From the NCBI RefSeq assembly GCF_030063355.1, contig NZ_JASISZ010000027.1, forward strand, positions 1-64,000: DNA of 64,000 nt. Reading direction: 5' to 3'. Source of the DNA: Streptomyces sp. PH10-H1. GTDB taxonomy: Bacteria > Actinomycetota > Actinomycetes > Streptomycetales > Streptomycetaceae. Position numbers and translations under genes: made by a program. The notes beneath the pieces are model-generated. The model did not search any database. It was not told the DNA's origin and saw nothing but the letters and a program-made list of their open reading frames with translations. Shown here piece after piece: positions 1-9,600 of the stretch; position 1 is the first letter of the stretch, and each line of letters starts with the position of its first letter.

Positions 1-11
1 GACCAGCAACG

Positions 12-62
12 GAGCTCCGGTAGACATGAGTTGGTGTGAGAACCCTCGTCCTACCGGAGCTC
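12..62. repeat. 12-bp inverted repeat at the window edge
   Basis: GAGCTCCGGTAG (12-23) pairs perfectly with CTACCGGAGCTC (51-62) across a 27-nt spacer. It may be a terminator of a gene left of the window or part of an insertion-sequence end. No transposase can be read in the window, so the choice is open. The rest of 63-362 holds no convincing gene. Confidence 0.45.
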
Positions 63-230
63 TGTCCTGCTCAGCGCGCCGACACGCCGCGCGTCACCCA
101 CCCACCGTCGATCTTGAAACGGCCGTGCCCCTCGACTTGACAAAGTAAGCCGTCGAATTCGACACCCGCACACCCCACGACTTCGCCAACGCCGGAGACG
201 GGCCGCTCCGCCAGTCAAACAAAATTGATG

Positions 231-248
231 AATCTTTAACCAAAGATT
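231..248. promoter_or_regulatory. AT-rich hairpin upstream of the lipoprotein gene
   Basis: AATCTTT (231-237) and AAAGATT (242-248) form a perfect 7-bp stem around AACC. Such an AT-rich palindrome stands out in high-GC DNA and lies about 115 bp before the start codon at 363. It could be an operator or part of the promoter. The role is inferred from position only. Confidence 0.3.
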
Positions 249-362
249 ACCTTTGCGTGAGCAGGCCATCGGTAGTGTCCCGTCGGGCCTGATGATCGTT
301 CGGCCCCGTCGCGCCCGGATGATCGGGACGCGGCGCACTGTGCAACTTTTCAAAGGATCCGG

Positions 363-1085
363 ATGCGTCCCCTGCCGCTCGCTGTCAAGGTGCTCGCCAC
401 CGCCGCAGCCCTCCCGCTGGCCCTGACGGCCTGTTCTTCCGGAACCTCCGGGTCACCTTCCGGATCCACCGCTCCCGCGCCCGCCACCACGGCCCCCCAG
501 GACCCCAACGCCGGTCTGCGGACAGGGACGCAGCTGACGAAGGCACTGGCGCCGAAGTCGTTCTTCACCGCCGGATTCGCCGTCGATCCCAGTGGTGTCC
601 GGGATTCCGGGGGCACCTACATCGCACCCGCTACCGCCGGCGCTGCGAAGCCGGACTGTTCCAAGCTCGGCGGCACCAGCTGGATCGCGGTCACCGGTGT
701 CACCGGGGTGTCGTTCAGTCAGAACGACTACATGAGTAAGAACACCTCCGAGGACATCGCCCAGGAGATCGACGTCTACCAGGGGACGACAGCAGCTGAC
801 GTGGTCAAGAGCCTCAAGGCCATTGCCGCCGCGTGCCACACCTACACGGACTCGCAGACCCACAGCAAGGTGAAGGTCACGGGGAAGTCCACGACCGGGC
901 TGGGCGACACCTCTTACACGATCACGTTGACCGACAGCGCCTGGCAGAACGGCAGCACGCTGGTCGCGGCACAGACCGGGACATCCGTCGTGAGCGTCCT
1001 GTCCACCGACGGCCACGACAACGGCGCCGCCACCGCCAAGAAGCTGCTCCGGCGCATCGTCGCGTCCCTCAAGAGCACAGCCTGA
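363..1085 (+). CDS. secreted lipoprotein of unknown function
   Basis: A 240-aa protein with a lipoprotein signal peptide: a short charged start, a hydrophobic run, and lipobox L-T-A-C with the lipidated cysteine at residue 24. A Ser/Thr/Pro-rich tether follows, then a domain from about residue 60. Two cysteines (near residues 98 and 158) could form a disulfide. The ATG at 363 has AAAGGA six bases upstream. It is probably anchored outside the membrane. Its size and layout resemble actinobacterial DUF3558-like sensor lipoproteins, but no diagnostic motif proves that. It is monocistronic, with a hairpin 13 bp after the stop. Confidence 0.85.
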   Translation: MRPLPLAVKVLATAAALPLALTACSSGTSGSPSGSTAPAPATTAPQDPNAGLRTGTQLTKALAPKSFFTAGFAVDPSGVRDSGGTYIAPATAGAAKPDCSKLGGTSWIAVTGVTGVSFSQNDYMSKNTSEDIAQEIDVYQGTTAADVVKSLKAIAAACHTYTDSQTHSKVKVTGKSTTGLGDTSYTITLTDSAWQNGSTLVAAQTGTSVVSVLSTDGHDNGAATAKKLLRRIVASLKSTA

Positions 1086-1097
1086 CCTGACCATCCG

Positions 1098-1132
1098 TAC
1101 GGGGCCCCCGGGCGAGATCCGGTGGCCCCGTA
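1098..1132 (+). terminator. hairpin terminator after the lipoprotein gene
   Basis: TACGGGGCC (1098-1106) pairs perfectly with GGCCCCGTA (1124-1132), a 9-bp GC-rich stem with a 17-nt loop, starting 13 bases past the stop at 1085. There is no U-tract, as is common in Streptomyces. Confidence 0.55.
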
Positions 1133-1267
1133 TCGCTCTCCCCCGGTGGGGCGGGTTCCGGTCCCAGCGCCCCGCACTGCGGAGTCCCCGCAGGAACGGC
1201 CCGGACGAGCCGCACGGATCCGTGTCCATCACAGGAACCTCGGCCGGTGCCCCGGCCGGGGCGGCGC

Positions 1268-1331
1268 TCAGTGGGTGATCCGGCCGCCCGCGACGTCGAT
1301 GGTGAGTCCGGTCAGCCAGGAGGCGGCGTTT
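1268..1331 (-). pseudogene. C-terminal relic of an SDR dehydrogenase
   Basis: Read on the minus strand, bases 1331-1268 encode [18 protein letters not shown] and a TGA stop. This matches the usual SDR C-terminus (a S-x-(F/W)-x-T-G stretch followed by a (V/I)DGG-like turn). Only about 20 codons survive. They abut, back to back, the N-terminus of another SDR on the plus strand starting at 1335. Nothing upstream on the minus strand restores the missing body, so a deletion or inversion removed it. Confidence 0.6.
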
Positions 1332-1334
1332 CCC

Positions 1335-1580
1335 GTGCACGGCAGCTACCCGGACCTTGCCGGCAAGGTCGTGGTCGTCACCGGTGGCTCGCGCGGTATC
1401 GGCGCCCGGACCGCGCAGGCCTTCGCCGGCCAGGGCGCCGCCGTCTGTGTGGTCGGGCGCGACGAGGACGCCTTGGCCGGGGTCGTCGCCGGCATCACCG
1501 CCACGGGCGGCACCGCGATCGGAGCGGTCGCGGACGTCACGGACTCCGCCGCGCTGGACCCGGCGGCGGCGCCAAGCGAG
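1335..1580 (+). pseudogene. N-terminal relic of an SDR dehydrogenase
   Basis: From the GTG at 1335 the frame encodes a typical SDR start: D-L-A-G-K-V, then [15 protein letters not shown], the glycine-rich NAD(P)-binding TGxxxGIG motif. The second Rossmann strand and a D-V-T-D segment follow by about 1545. Homology then stops and the frame runs into unrelated Arg/Pro-rich sequence. The catalytic Ser and YxxxK are absent, so it cannot be an active oxidoreductase. Confidence 0.7.
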
Positions 1581-1921
1581 AACACGGGCGCTCGGAACAG
1601 CGCACTCACGTCGTCGCGACAAGGACAGCCGCGCGCGGCGCGGCGACCGGTGGAACCCGCCCTGCGCCCTGGCGCCCGGCCTCCGCGTGCCGTGCCGTGC
1701 CGTGCCAGATGTGTACCGGGCGCCGTGACACGGGTGTCCTCGACGGGTTGGTCGGCGCGGCCCGTGTAGCGTCGGGGACAGCTGTCATGGTTCCGAAGCA
1801 CCGGTCGCTCGCGAACGCGGGTTCACGGGCGTTTTTGCTGTTCGGAGTCTCTGAGAACCAGGGCGATCACCTCCGGTCCCGCATGGTGCGGGAACCGATT
1901 TCGAGTCCCCTTGGAGGACAC

Positions 1922-2125
1922 ATGACGCTGGGAACCGTGAAGTGGTTCAATGCCGAAAAGGGCTTCGGCTTCATCGAGCAGGACGGCGGTGGACCCGATG
2001 TCTTCGCCCACTACTCCAACATCGCCAGCGAGGGCTTCCGTGAGCTCCAGGAGGGCCAGCGGGTGAGCTTCGACGTCACCCAGGGGCAGAAGGGCCCCCA
2101 GGCGGAGAACATCATCCCCGCCTGA
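1922..2125 (+). CDS. CspA-family cold-shock protein
   Basis: A 67-aa single cold-shock domain, the usual family length. It carries the nucleic-acid-binding motifs KGFGFI (RNP1, near residue 14) and DVFAHY (RNP2, near residue 29). Such proteins bind single-stranded RNA or DNA and act as RNA chaperones in the cytoplasm. The ATG at 1922 follows TTGGAGGACAC, a strong ribosome site. It is monocistronic, with a very long perfect palindrome directly downstream. A second paralogue lies at 30434-30637. Confidence 0.97.
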   Translation: MTLGTVKWFNAEKGFGFIEQDGGGPDVFAHYSNIASEGFRELQEGQRVSFDVTQGQKGPQAENIIPA

Positions 2126-2132
2126 GCCGCCC

Positions 2133-2176
2133 GCGTGGATGTCCGCTCCCAGCCGGCTGGGAGCGGACATCCACGC
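2133..2176 (+). terminator. 22-bp perfect palindromic terminator of the cold-shock gene
   Basis: Bases 2133-2154 and 2155-2176 are perfect reverse complements with no spacer, centred on AGCC/GGCT, starting 7 bases after the stop. A 44-nt uninterrupted palindrome is an efficient hairpin for a highly expressed short mRNA. Confidence 0.85.
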
Positions 2177-2479
2177 ACCCTGGCCGTGCGCCTGCCGCCA
2201 CTGGGCACAGCTCAACGCCGAGCCGGAGCGTACACATCACAGCGTCCAGCCTCGTCACAACGCGCCCGGACCCCTCAGCGATCCCCGCCCGCCGGCGGTG
2301 GCAGCGCGCCGAGCCCGCCGGCTCGGGACGATGGCCCGCAAACGCGACCGCAGCCGGGGGCGTTGAGCACCTGAATCGCCGCTTCCGCCCCCTACCTACC
2401 CATAATTGAGCGCCGTTGTCAGTGCCTCCTGGCAGAATCAGTGTGCTCGGACCACGGGCGCTACGGGGGATGGGGAAGC

Positions 2480-2749
2480 ATGACGGATTTTCTATGGCCA
2501 CGGTTGGCGGAGGCGGACGACACGACCGCGCTCGAGGCATGGCTGGATGCACGGGGCTGGGAGATCGACCCGACCATATTCATGGCCGGCACGGCAGGAC
2601 CGGCCGTCCAGGTACGGCGCATCGGTACGAACTGGCAGGACGGGGAGGACGGGTTGCTGATTCTGCCGGGTGAGTCCGTCACCTTCGACGCCTGGCGGAT
2701 GTGCGTCGTGCCCAAGCCGGGCGCGGGGATCCTCTGCCGCAGTTTCTAG
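2480..2749 (+). CDS. small hypothetical protein
   Basis: An 89-aa acidic, Trp-rich protein starting at the ATG at 2480, with GGGGAAGC just upstream. It begins MTDFLWPRLAEAD, has no signal peptide or membrane segment, and ends with GILCRSF. The frame may extend up to 2441, but the ribosome site favours 2480. The family is not recognised. An imperfect hairpin at 2778-2824 follows. The intergenic stretch 2177-2479 holds no convincing gene. Confidence 0.55.
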   Translation: MTDFLWPRLAEADDTTALEAWLDARGWEIDPTIFMAGTAGPAVQVRRIGTNWQDGEDGLLILPGESVTFDAWRMCVVPKPGAGILCRSF

Positions 2750-2777
2750 CCCGGACCAGCGCGTCCGGCTCATGGTC

Positions 2778-2824
2778 GTCGCACGGTCATCAGGAGGTCA
2801 CACACTCCTTGATGATCGTGCGAC
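2778..2824 (+). terminator. long imperfect hairpin
   Basis: GTCGCACGGTCATCAGGAG (2778-2796) pairs with CTCCTTGATGATCGTGCGAC (2805-2824) with one mismatch and one bulge, leaving an 8-nt loop. It sits 29 bp after the stop at 2749 and is the likely terminator of that gene. Confidence 0.55.
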
Positions 2825-3019
2825 GGCCGTTTCCGGCCCTTCCCCACCGCGAGGAAGCGGCCGCCCGGTCGTCGCACGCGGGAGATGGATACACTGGCCA
2901 CGTATCCGGAGAGCGAGGGCAGAACGCGAGGTCGATACCTCAACCCGCCCTCTGCGCACGGTTGATGGCCCTGTGGTGGCACAGCCTTCGCGCACCTCTT
3001 GATCCCGACGGGAGACGAT

Positions 3020-3868
3020 GTGCCGCCCCTTTCACCGAAGCAGTCCTCCGAGCGTCCCGACGCCTCGCAGGCCCGCTTCTCGGAGACCTTCGCGCGCCGC
3101 GCCACCGTGCCCCGGCGCGGGCTGCTGCCCGGGCCACGTGTCTGGGCCACGACCGGCGCCCTGGTGGCGCTGGCCGGAGTCGGCGCCCTGGTGATGCCGT
3201 TGCTCGGGCGGATCGACCTCAGCATGGAGACGGCGGCGTCCGACCGGCCGGTGGCCGCCGCAACGCCGACCGGAAGGGCGTCCACCCCCGCTCCCTCCCC
3301 CACGGGTGTGACACAGCCCCGGCCGCAGACGTCGGCCCCATCGGCCCGGCCGCCCGCCGGTTCCCTCCCCGGGCCGGACTACGGACCTGGCTCGCCCGCG
3401 GCCGCGCCCCCGGTGGGGCGGCCGCAGCAGGGCAGGCCGGCCGCGCCGCCGGCGCCCGCGCACACCACCAAGGCCCCCGCCGCTCCCGGCCCCACCGTGG
3501 TGGGGACGTCATCGGGTCGCTGTATCGACGTGACCGGCGGCAAGGGAGCGGACGGCGCCCCGCTGCAGATCCGGGACTGCTCCGGGGTCGACACCCAGCA
3601 CTGGGATTTCAGGACCGACGGCTCCGTACGATCCATGGGTCTGTGCATGGACGTGGCCTGGGGCTCCCGCACGGACGGCGCCGTCATTCAGCTCGCCGTG
3701 TGCAGCGGCAACCCGGCCCAGCGGTTCTATCTGAGCAGCGCCGGCGACCTGGTCAACCCGCAGGCCGACAAGTGCGTGGACGTCGTGAACAACGGCACCG
3801 CGAGCGGCACCAAACTCCAGTTGTGGACCTGCGCGGGCACCGCGAACCAGAAGTGGCGGTTGCGCTGA
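3020..3868 (+). CDS. membrane-anchored ricin-B-type lectin protein
   Basis: A 282-aa protein. About 40 N-terminal cytoplasmic residues are followed by one hydrophobic segment (about residues 43-63) and a long Pro/Ala/Thr-rich linker. The C-terminal domain (about 155-282) is a beta-trefoil of the ricin B type: repeats with GRCIDV, GLCMDV and KCVDV starts and QHW, QRF and QKW ends (the QxW signature). These domains bind sugars, so the protein probably displays a lectin outside the membrane. No catalytic domain is present. The GTG at 3020 is preferred over an upstream TTG (2999) because GGGAGACGAT immediately precedes it. Confidence 0.85.
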   Translation: MPPLSPKQSSERPDASQARFSETFARRATVPRRGLLPGPRVWATTGALVALAGVGALVMPLLGRIDLSMETAASDRPVAAATPTGRASTPAPSPTGVTQPRPQTSAPSARPPAGSLPGPDYGPGSPAAAPPVGRPQQGRPAAPPAPAHTTKAPAAPGPTVVGTSSGRCIDVTGGKGADGAPLQIRDCSGVDTQHWDFRTDGSVRSMGLCMDVAWGSRTDGAVIQLAVCSGNPAQRFYLSSAGDLVNPQADKCVDVVNNGTASGTKLQLWTCAGTANQKWRLR

Positions 3869-3878
3869 CCGCAGCGGC

Positions 3879-3902
3879 CCGGAGCAGTTCAGTGCGCTCC
3901 GG
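3879..3902. terminator. short hairpin between convergent genes
   Basis: CCGGAGC (3879-3885) and GCTCCGG (3896-3902) form a 7-bp stem between the convergent lectin and AAA+ genes. It could serve both directions but is short. Confidence 0.4.
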
Positions 3903-3914
3903 TCCCAACGGGTG

Positions 3915-6665
3915 CTACGGAACGTCGAGTTCGGGCAGGTCCAGTTCGGACAACGTCACCAGGTCGTCCTCTGTCGGATCGTCGATCTCCGCGACCCGGT
4001 AGGCCTGCCGTTCCGTCATGGCCTGGAACGCCTGGCGTGCGGAGCGGCCGTTGCCGAACCGGCCGTCCCTGGGCACGTGGTCGAAGTAGGTGTCGAGCAT
4101 CGTCCGCGCGGCGTCGGTGAGGTCGTACTGGTGGGAGGCGGCGTGCTGTTCGACGATGCGCACCAGTTCGGCGGTGTCGTAGTCCTCGAACATCAGCGTC
4201 CGGTTGAACCGTGACGCCAGCCCGGGGTTGGAGTCGATGAAGTGCTCCATCTCCGCCGGGTAGCCCGCCACGATCACCACGACGGAGTCGCGGTGGTCCT
4301 CCATCAGCTTGACCAGGGTGGCGATGGCCTCCTGGGCGAAGTCGCTGCCCGCGCCGCCTCCGACGGGAGCCAGCGAGTATGCCTCGTCGATGAACAGCAC
4401 ACCGCCCATGGCCTCCTGGAAGACCCGCTGGGTCTTCGGCCCGGTGTGGCCGACGTACTCGCCGACCAGCGCCGAGCGGTCGGCCTCGACGAGGTGGCCG
4501 CGCTCCAGCAGCCCGACCGCGGCCAGAATCCGGCCGTACAGACGGGCCACCGTCGTCTTGCCGGTCCCCGGGTTCCCCGCGAAGACGAGGTGCCGGCTCA
4601 GCGGGGGTGCGGCCAGTCCGGCCGCGCCCCTGCGCTGGACCATCCGCATCAGCTTGACCAGCGAGGCCACGTCCTGTTTGACGCGTGCCAGGCCGATCAG
4701 CTCGTCGAGTTCGGCGAGCAGGCTGTCCAGACTCTCCTCAGCGGCCGGCTCGTCCGCGCCTTCCCCTGAGGGTTTCGCCTCAACTGCTCCCGCCGGGCCC
4801 GACGCCACCGTGACCGGGAGGGAACCGGCAGGCCAGATGGGGGATTTCACCCGGACCGAGACACACTCCTCCGCCACAGGAGCCGCGCCAGGGTCGGCGC
4901 TCACGTCTTCGGTGGCGTCGTGGACCCGGATCCGCCGCAGCACCGGCGTCGCCGCGGCGCCGAGGTGCACGGCGGGAAATCCGGGCCCGATGATGTCGCA
5001 GTCCTCGAACAGGCCCGCTCCCCCGGCGTCCACGATGAGGCCGTTCTTTCCGGGGCGGACGATCCGCACCCCGCGGAGCTGCGGCTCAGCGCCCCGGGCC
5101 ACCACCACGCCGGAGCCGACAGCCTCCCGGATCTCCAGATCGGTCACGCGCGGCCGGGCTCCCTCCTCCACGACCAGCCCGGCGGTACCCGGCCGCAGCA
5201 GCCGGCCGCCGGTCACTTCCGTCTCCCCCGGCCCCAGGACGACAGCGGCCCGCTCGCTGTCGGCCACCTCGCAGTCCAGCAGCCGCACTTCGGCGCGCGA
5301 ACCGGAAGTGATGCCATTGAGGCAGCGCAGAACGCTCAGTCCCCGTACCACCGCGCGCGCCGGGCCGGCGACGTCGAGTCCGGACATCCCGCAGTCGGCG
5401 ATCCGCCCGTCGGTCATCTCGACCGTCGCGTCGGCGACCGCGTGCACCCCGTGCTCGGGCGATCCGGACGCCCGCACTCTGGTCAGTACCACCGTGGCCC
5501 GACCCCCGACATGTACGGGACTGAACAGGCAGTCCCCCACCTCGCAGTCCTCCAGCCGTACGGTCGCGCTGTCCGCGGCCAGCAGGCCGTTGGCCGCGGA
5601 GCCCCGTACGGTGGTCTGCTCGGCGGTCAGCAGGGCGGCGCCGTACACCCGCAGCGCGGCGGCCGTCGTCCGGACGATCCGCGATCCGGCGAGCCGGACG
5701 CGGGAGTCGTCCCCCGCGCTCACGCCCGAGCCGCCACTGTCGCGCAGCACGCATGCCGTGAGCAGCAACTGCCCCTGGCCGGTGGCGCTCACCGCGTCGG
5801 AGCCCGCACCCGACAGCTCGCAGCCGTCCAGGCGCACGCCACCGTCCGCGCGGGCTGACGGGCCGGTGTCCGCCTCCGCAGGAGACACGAGGGACGTGGG
5901 GGACGCGGGCGAGCTGCCCAGGACCCGGACCGCCTCCCCGCCGCAGTCCCGGATCCGGCAGTCCACCAGGAGCGCGGCGGCCTGGTCCTCGACGAGCAGG
6001 CCACTGCGCCCGGCGCGGTCGATCAGACTGTCGCGCACGGTGGCCCGGGCGCTCTCGCGGATCCGCAGAGCGGAGCCGGACGCCCCGCGCACGGTGGTCC
6101 GTTCCAGTTCCAGGTGGGTGGAGCCGCCGGCCACGAGTCCGGTGCCGTCGGCTTCCATGAGCAGGCAGTCGGCCAGCCGCACCGTACCGGTGGTGCGCAG
6201 CAGGGCGCCGGTGAGGGCCGCTCCGGCGAGTACCGCGTCGCGCAGGCTCAACGCAGCGTCACTCAGCACCTCCAGCCGGCCGCGGGTGATACCGCCGCCG
6301 GACCACTCGGTGCTGCCGCCGCTGAGCAGTACGGCGGGCCGGTTCGCCGCGCCGCCGCGTACCGTCAGGCCGCGCAGCACCAGCCGTGCTCCGGAGGCCA
6401 CTTCGAGGGCGGGCCGGTCCGCGTCGGGGGCGGCGAGGGTCACCGTGCCGTAGTGGACGGAAGCGTCCTGCCCGTCGGACGTCTCGGCCAGCAGCGAGAC
6501 GTTCCGTTCGATCCGCAACGCCTCGGTGTACACCCCGGGCGCGATCCGGATCTCGTCGCCGTCCACGGCTGTCTCAAGGGCGGAGGCGATCGTCGCGTGC
6601 GCACGCGCGTACCGGTCCCGGCCGGCGACGTGGTGGACTGCGGGCTCGGCGGGCGGCGGTGTCAC
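3915..6665 (-). CDS. right-handed beta-helix repeat protein fused to a CbxX/CfqX (EccA-like) AAA+ ATPase
   Basis: A 916-aa two-part protein. Residues about 20-580 are right-handed parallel beta-helix repeats: dozens of short units with xDCxIxxxG- and GVxVxxxAx-like steps, beginning with a pectate-lyase-like entry (DGDEIRIAPGVYTE). The C-terminal part (about 635-916) is an AAA+ module of the CbxX/CfqX group, the group of the ESX chaperone EccA. It has Walker A GNPGTGKT (near 695), Walker B GVLFIDEAY (near 755), a GYPAEM segment and the arginine-bearing GLASRFNR. The start is the GTG at 6665, which overlaps the stop of the giant gene upstream (GTGA). It is therefore translationally coupled and probably handles that product. 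EccA normally carries an N-terminal TPR domain; here a beta-helix replaces it. Confidence 0.85.
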   Translation of the reverse strand: MTPPPAEPAVHHVAGRDRYARAHATIASALETAVDGDEIRIAPGVYTEALRIERNVSLLAETSDGQDASVHYGTVTLAAPDADRPALEVASGARLVLRGLTVRGGAANRPAVLLSGGSTEWSGGGITRGRLEVLSDAALSLRDAVLAGAALTGALLRTTGTVRLADCLLMEADGTGLVAGGSTHLELERTTVRGASGSALRIRESARATVRDSLIDRAGRSGLLVEDQAAALLVDCRIRDCGGEAVRVLGSSPASPTSLVSPAEADTGPSARADGGVRLDGCELSGAGSDAVSATGQGQLLLTACVLRDSGGSGVSAGDDSRVRLAGSRIVRTTAAALRVYGAALLTAEQTTVRGSAANGLLAADSATVRLEDCEVGDCLFSPVHVGGRATVVLTRVRASGSPEHGVHAVADATVEMTDGRIADCGMSGLDVAGPARAVVRGLSVLRCLNGITSGSRAEVRLLDCEVADSERAAVVLGPGETEVTGGRLLRPGTAGLVVEEGARPRVTDLEIREAVGSGVVVARGAEPQLRGVRIVRPGKNGLIVDAGGAGLFEDCDIIGPGFPAVHLGAAATPVLRRIRVHDATEDVSADPGAAPVAEECVSVRVKSPIWPAGSLPVTVASGPAGAVEAKPSGEGADEPAAEESLDSLLAELDELIGLARVKQDVASLVKLMRMVQRRGAAGLAAPPLSRHLVFAGNPGTGKTTVARLYGRILAAVGLLERGHLVEADRSALVGEYVGHTGPKTQRVFQEAMGGVLFIDEAYSLAPVGGGAGSDFAQEAIATLVKLMEDHRDSVVVIVAGYPAEMEHFIDSNPGLASRFNRTLMFEDYDTAELVRIVEQHAASHQYDLTDAARTMLDTYFDHVPRDGRFGNGRSARQAFQAMTERQAYRVAEIDDPTEDDLVTLSELDLPELDVP

Positions 6666-9600
6666 GGGGTGTCTCCGGAGGGCGGGTGCGAGTGGTGGCG
6701 GCCGGGGTCGAGGGTGAGGCCCTCCATGGCGTTGCGCAGGTCGATACCGAGTCGCTCCAGTGCGAATTCCGCGCGGTTCAGGGCCGCGGCGGCCCGGCGC
6801 ATACGGTCCTGCGCCTGACCATAGGCGTGTGCGGAGGCGGTCGACACACTGGAGCTGCCCGCTCCGCCGTACGCGGCCGGCCGCTGCACTCCGGTCAGAG
6901 CCCTTTGTGCCGCGCCGAGTTCGCCGGTGGCCTCGGCGTAGGCGTCCCAAGCGGCTTCCACGGCCGCGCGGGGCGGGGCCGGGGGCGCAGCGGGAACGGG
7001 CGCCGGCGCGGAGGAGGCCGTCGCCTTGTCCTTGCCCTTCCCACCGGTGACGGGGTCGACGGTACGGCGGCGCTTGGGGGGACCCGAACCGGGGCCGTCC
7101 GGTCCCCGGCCGGACGGGGGGCCGTCGCCGTGTGCGGGTGACGGACTGCCCGAGCGGTCCGACAGATGCACGGTCCATCCGCCGCCGCCGTCGGGTTCGC
7201 CGCGCCAGGTGATCTCCAGGGATCCACGCGCCCGCTTGCCGCCGGTCGGTCCGGCGATGAAGTGGGTGACGCCGTCACCGCCCGTCACCCGGATGTCCCG
7301 TCCCAGTGCCGTCGCGTAGTGCCCGAGTACATGCAGACTGCCGGCGTCCATGGCGAAGTGCGCCTCGTCGCCGGCCGCCCGCAGACCCTGCAGAGTGTCG
7401 GTCGGCGGGTGGATCCGTCCCGTGACGAGGCGCACGAAGAAGTCCTCGACGCCGAGCCCGGACGTGTTCAGGTTGTCGGTGAACGCCTTCAGTCGCTTCA
7501 TCGCGGTCGCCGCCGAAACGCCGGCCCCGCTGTCGATGGTGTCGAAGGCGCGCTGCAGCATGGCGGCCGGGTCGAGACCACTGGTCGTGCCGGCTGCGTG
7601 GTCGAGCGCCGCGAAGAGGGAGCCGGGCGACAGGTCGATGGCCCGGGTGGGCAGATGTTCGTGGGCGAAGTACCGCAGGTGGCGCAGGAAGTGCGTGATG
7701 TCCGTGCTGAGCGCGAGGCTGTGCGACACCAGACGCAGCTCGTCGGGGTTGATCCCGGCCCACACCGCCGGGCCTGAGCCCTGCACCGGAGTGGAGACGG
7801 CCGTCCCTACCGGGTGCTCTCCCGGGGTGCCCAGCCGCGAGTCGAGATCGCGGGCCAGGTCTGCGGACGTGGTGGTGCGCGGCAGCTCACCGGGGTTGTG
7901 GCGGACCGGCCAGAGCGGGTCGAAGGGGCGGCCGTTGTTGGGGTTCGGGGGAAGCTTGGAGTAGTTCTTGGTGATCCAGTCGTCGCGGTGGGAGGACAGC
8001 TCGAGACCGCTGCGGCCGGCCTGGGCGTTGCCGCCGGACGCGTCGCTGTTGAACAGCCGGTCCAGCGGCTTCTTCATGTGTGCGTGGTCCTGCGGGAGGG
8101 TGCCGTCCTTCCACAGGTCCTTCAGCAGACGGGACACGTCCGTGGGGATCGCGCCGCCCTGGAAGTCGGTGAGGAACGCGGTGCCGCGCTCCGGCAGGAC
8201 GTGGTTGGCCGCGTTGATCCCGCGCAGGGTCAGCCGCGTGTCGAGGGCCTCCCCGGTGCGCCACAGGATCTGCCGCGCCTCACGGCTCAGGGTCAGGGGC
8301 GCGGTGTGCAGCTCGAAACCGTTCCGCAGCGCCTCGCCGATCCGGTTCAGGACCAGCGGTACCCGGTTCACATCGAACATCCGCACCAGCGGATCCCCGT
8401 TCCGCACGGCGTTGGCGAGGTCGTGGAGCACCAGTTGGGCCTCAGCGGACTCGGGCCCGCTCAGCGGCGGGCGGTCCGCGTGGAAGGCGTCGTCGATCCT
8501 GCCCAGGATCTCCGGCAGCCGGGTGGGCCCGGCGCCTCCGAAGGCCGGCAGCGGAAGGTTCCGGTCCAGTTCCCAGGCGTTGAGCTGGTTGAGCCGTTCG
8601 CTGAGTGCCTGGAACTCGGCGCCCGCGTTGCCGAACCGGACCGGCGGCAGCCCCGGTTCGTGCAGCATGACCGCCGCGGCGTCGACGAAGAGGTTGGGCT
8701 CCGGCGAGTAGGGCAGCTGCGGATGCGTGCCGCCCAGCCGGTCGCGGACCCGCATGTCGAGCCTGATACGGGCGTCGAGCGTGGGCAGGAAGTCGGCGGT
8801 GACGTCGCCCTTGTCCTTGACCACCCTGGGCTTCCTCACCGCGCCGCCCGCGGCCGGCTTCGGCGGTTTCGGTGGCTTCTTCACCGCTCCCGCGAGCCGG
8901 TCGTTGGTGGCCTTCAGCAGGTCCTCGGTGGCGCCGGCCGCCGACAGGTCGGGCATCCGGTAGCCGCCCGACATCATCAGCGGGCGCAGCGGGGGGAATC
9001 CGGGTGATCCGTGGGCGCCGAGTGCCTCGTCGAAGTGACGGAAGACGTGCTCGCCGCCGGGGACCGTGTGGGGGTGGGCGTCGAAGTCCATGATCGAGAA
9101 GTAGGGGTGGGTGCCCCGGTCGATCATCGTCTGTGCCAGATGCGTACTGGCGGCGCTGGTCATGGTGGCGTTACGGGCCGTCCCGTAGGCGAATTTGGGG
9201 CCGCCCGGGACCGGGGTGGCGACCATGGCCAGGGGGTGGGGAAACGAGGCACCGCCGAGCGCGTTGTCGATGGCGGCACGGATCGCGGGGAGCTCACTGC
9301 GCGGGCCGTTGACGCCGATGACGACGGCTATCCGGCCGTCGAAGCCGGTCAGGTTGTGGGTGACGGAGTTCAGGAACGCCCCGAGGCCGCCGAGTTCCCG
9401 GTGGTTGACGATCGCGTTGACCACGTAGGCGATCGGGCGGGAGTCCTCGACGCTCGCGTGCACCAGGGCCGCGTAGCGGTCGGCGTTCATCGGCTGGGCA
9501 CCGTGGCCGCCCAGGTGCAGGAAGGCGTCGTTGACCGCGGTGTGCGGATCGGCCGCGGCTCCCGCCTGCGGGGTCCAGGTGTGGGCGCCACCGGTGGGAG

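Noticed and set aside
12..62. Insertion-sequence end
   Set aside because: An inverted repeat is present, but no transposase or target duplication is visible in the window; kept only as an inverted repeat.
453..1622. 389-aa minus-strand frame across the lipoprotein gene
   Set aside because: Arg/Gly-rich antisense shadow without any domain; the plus-strand lipoprotein explains the coding signal.
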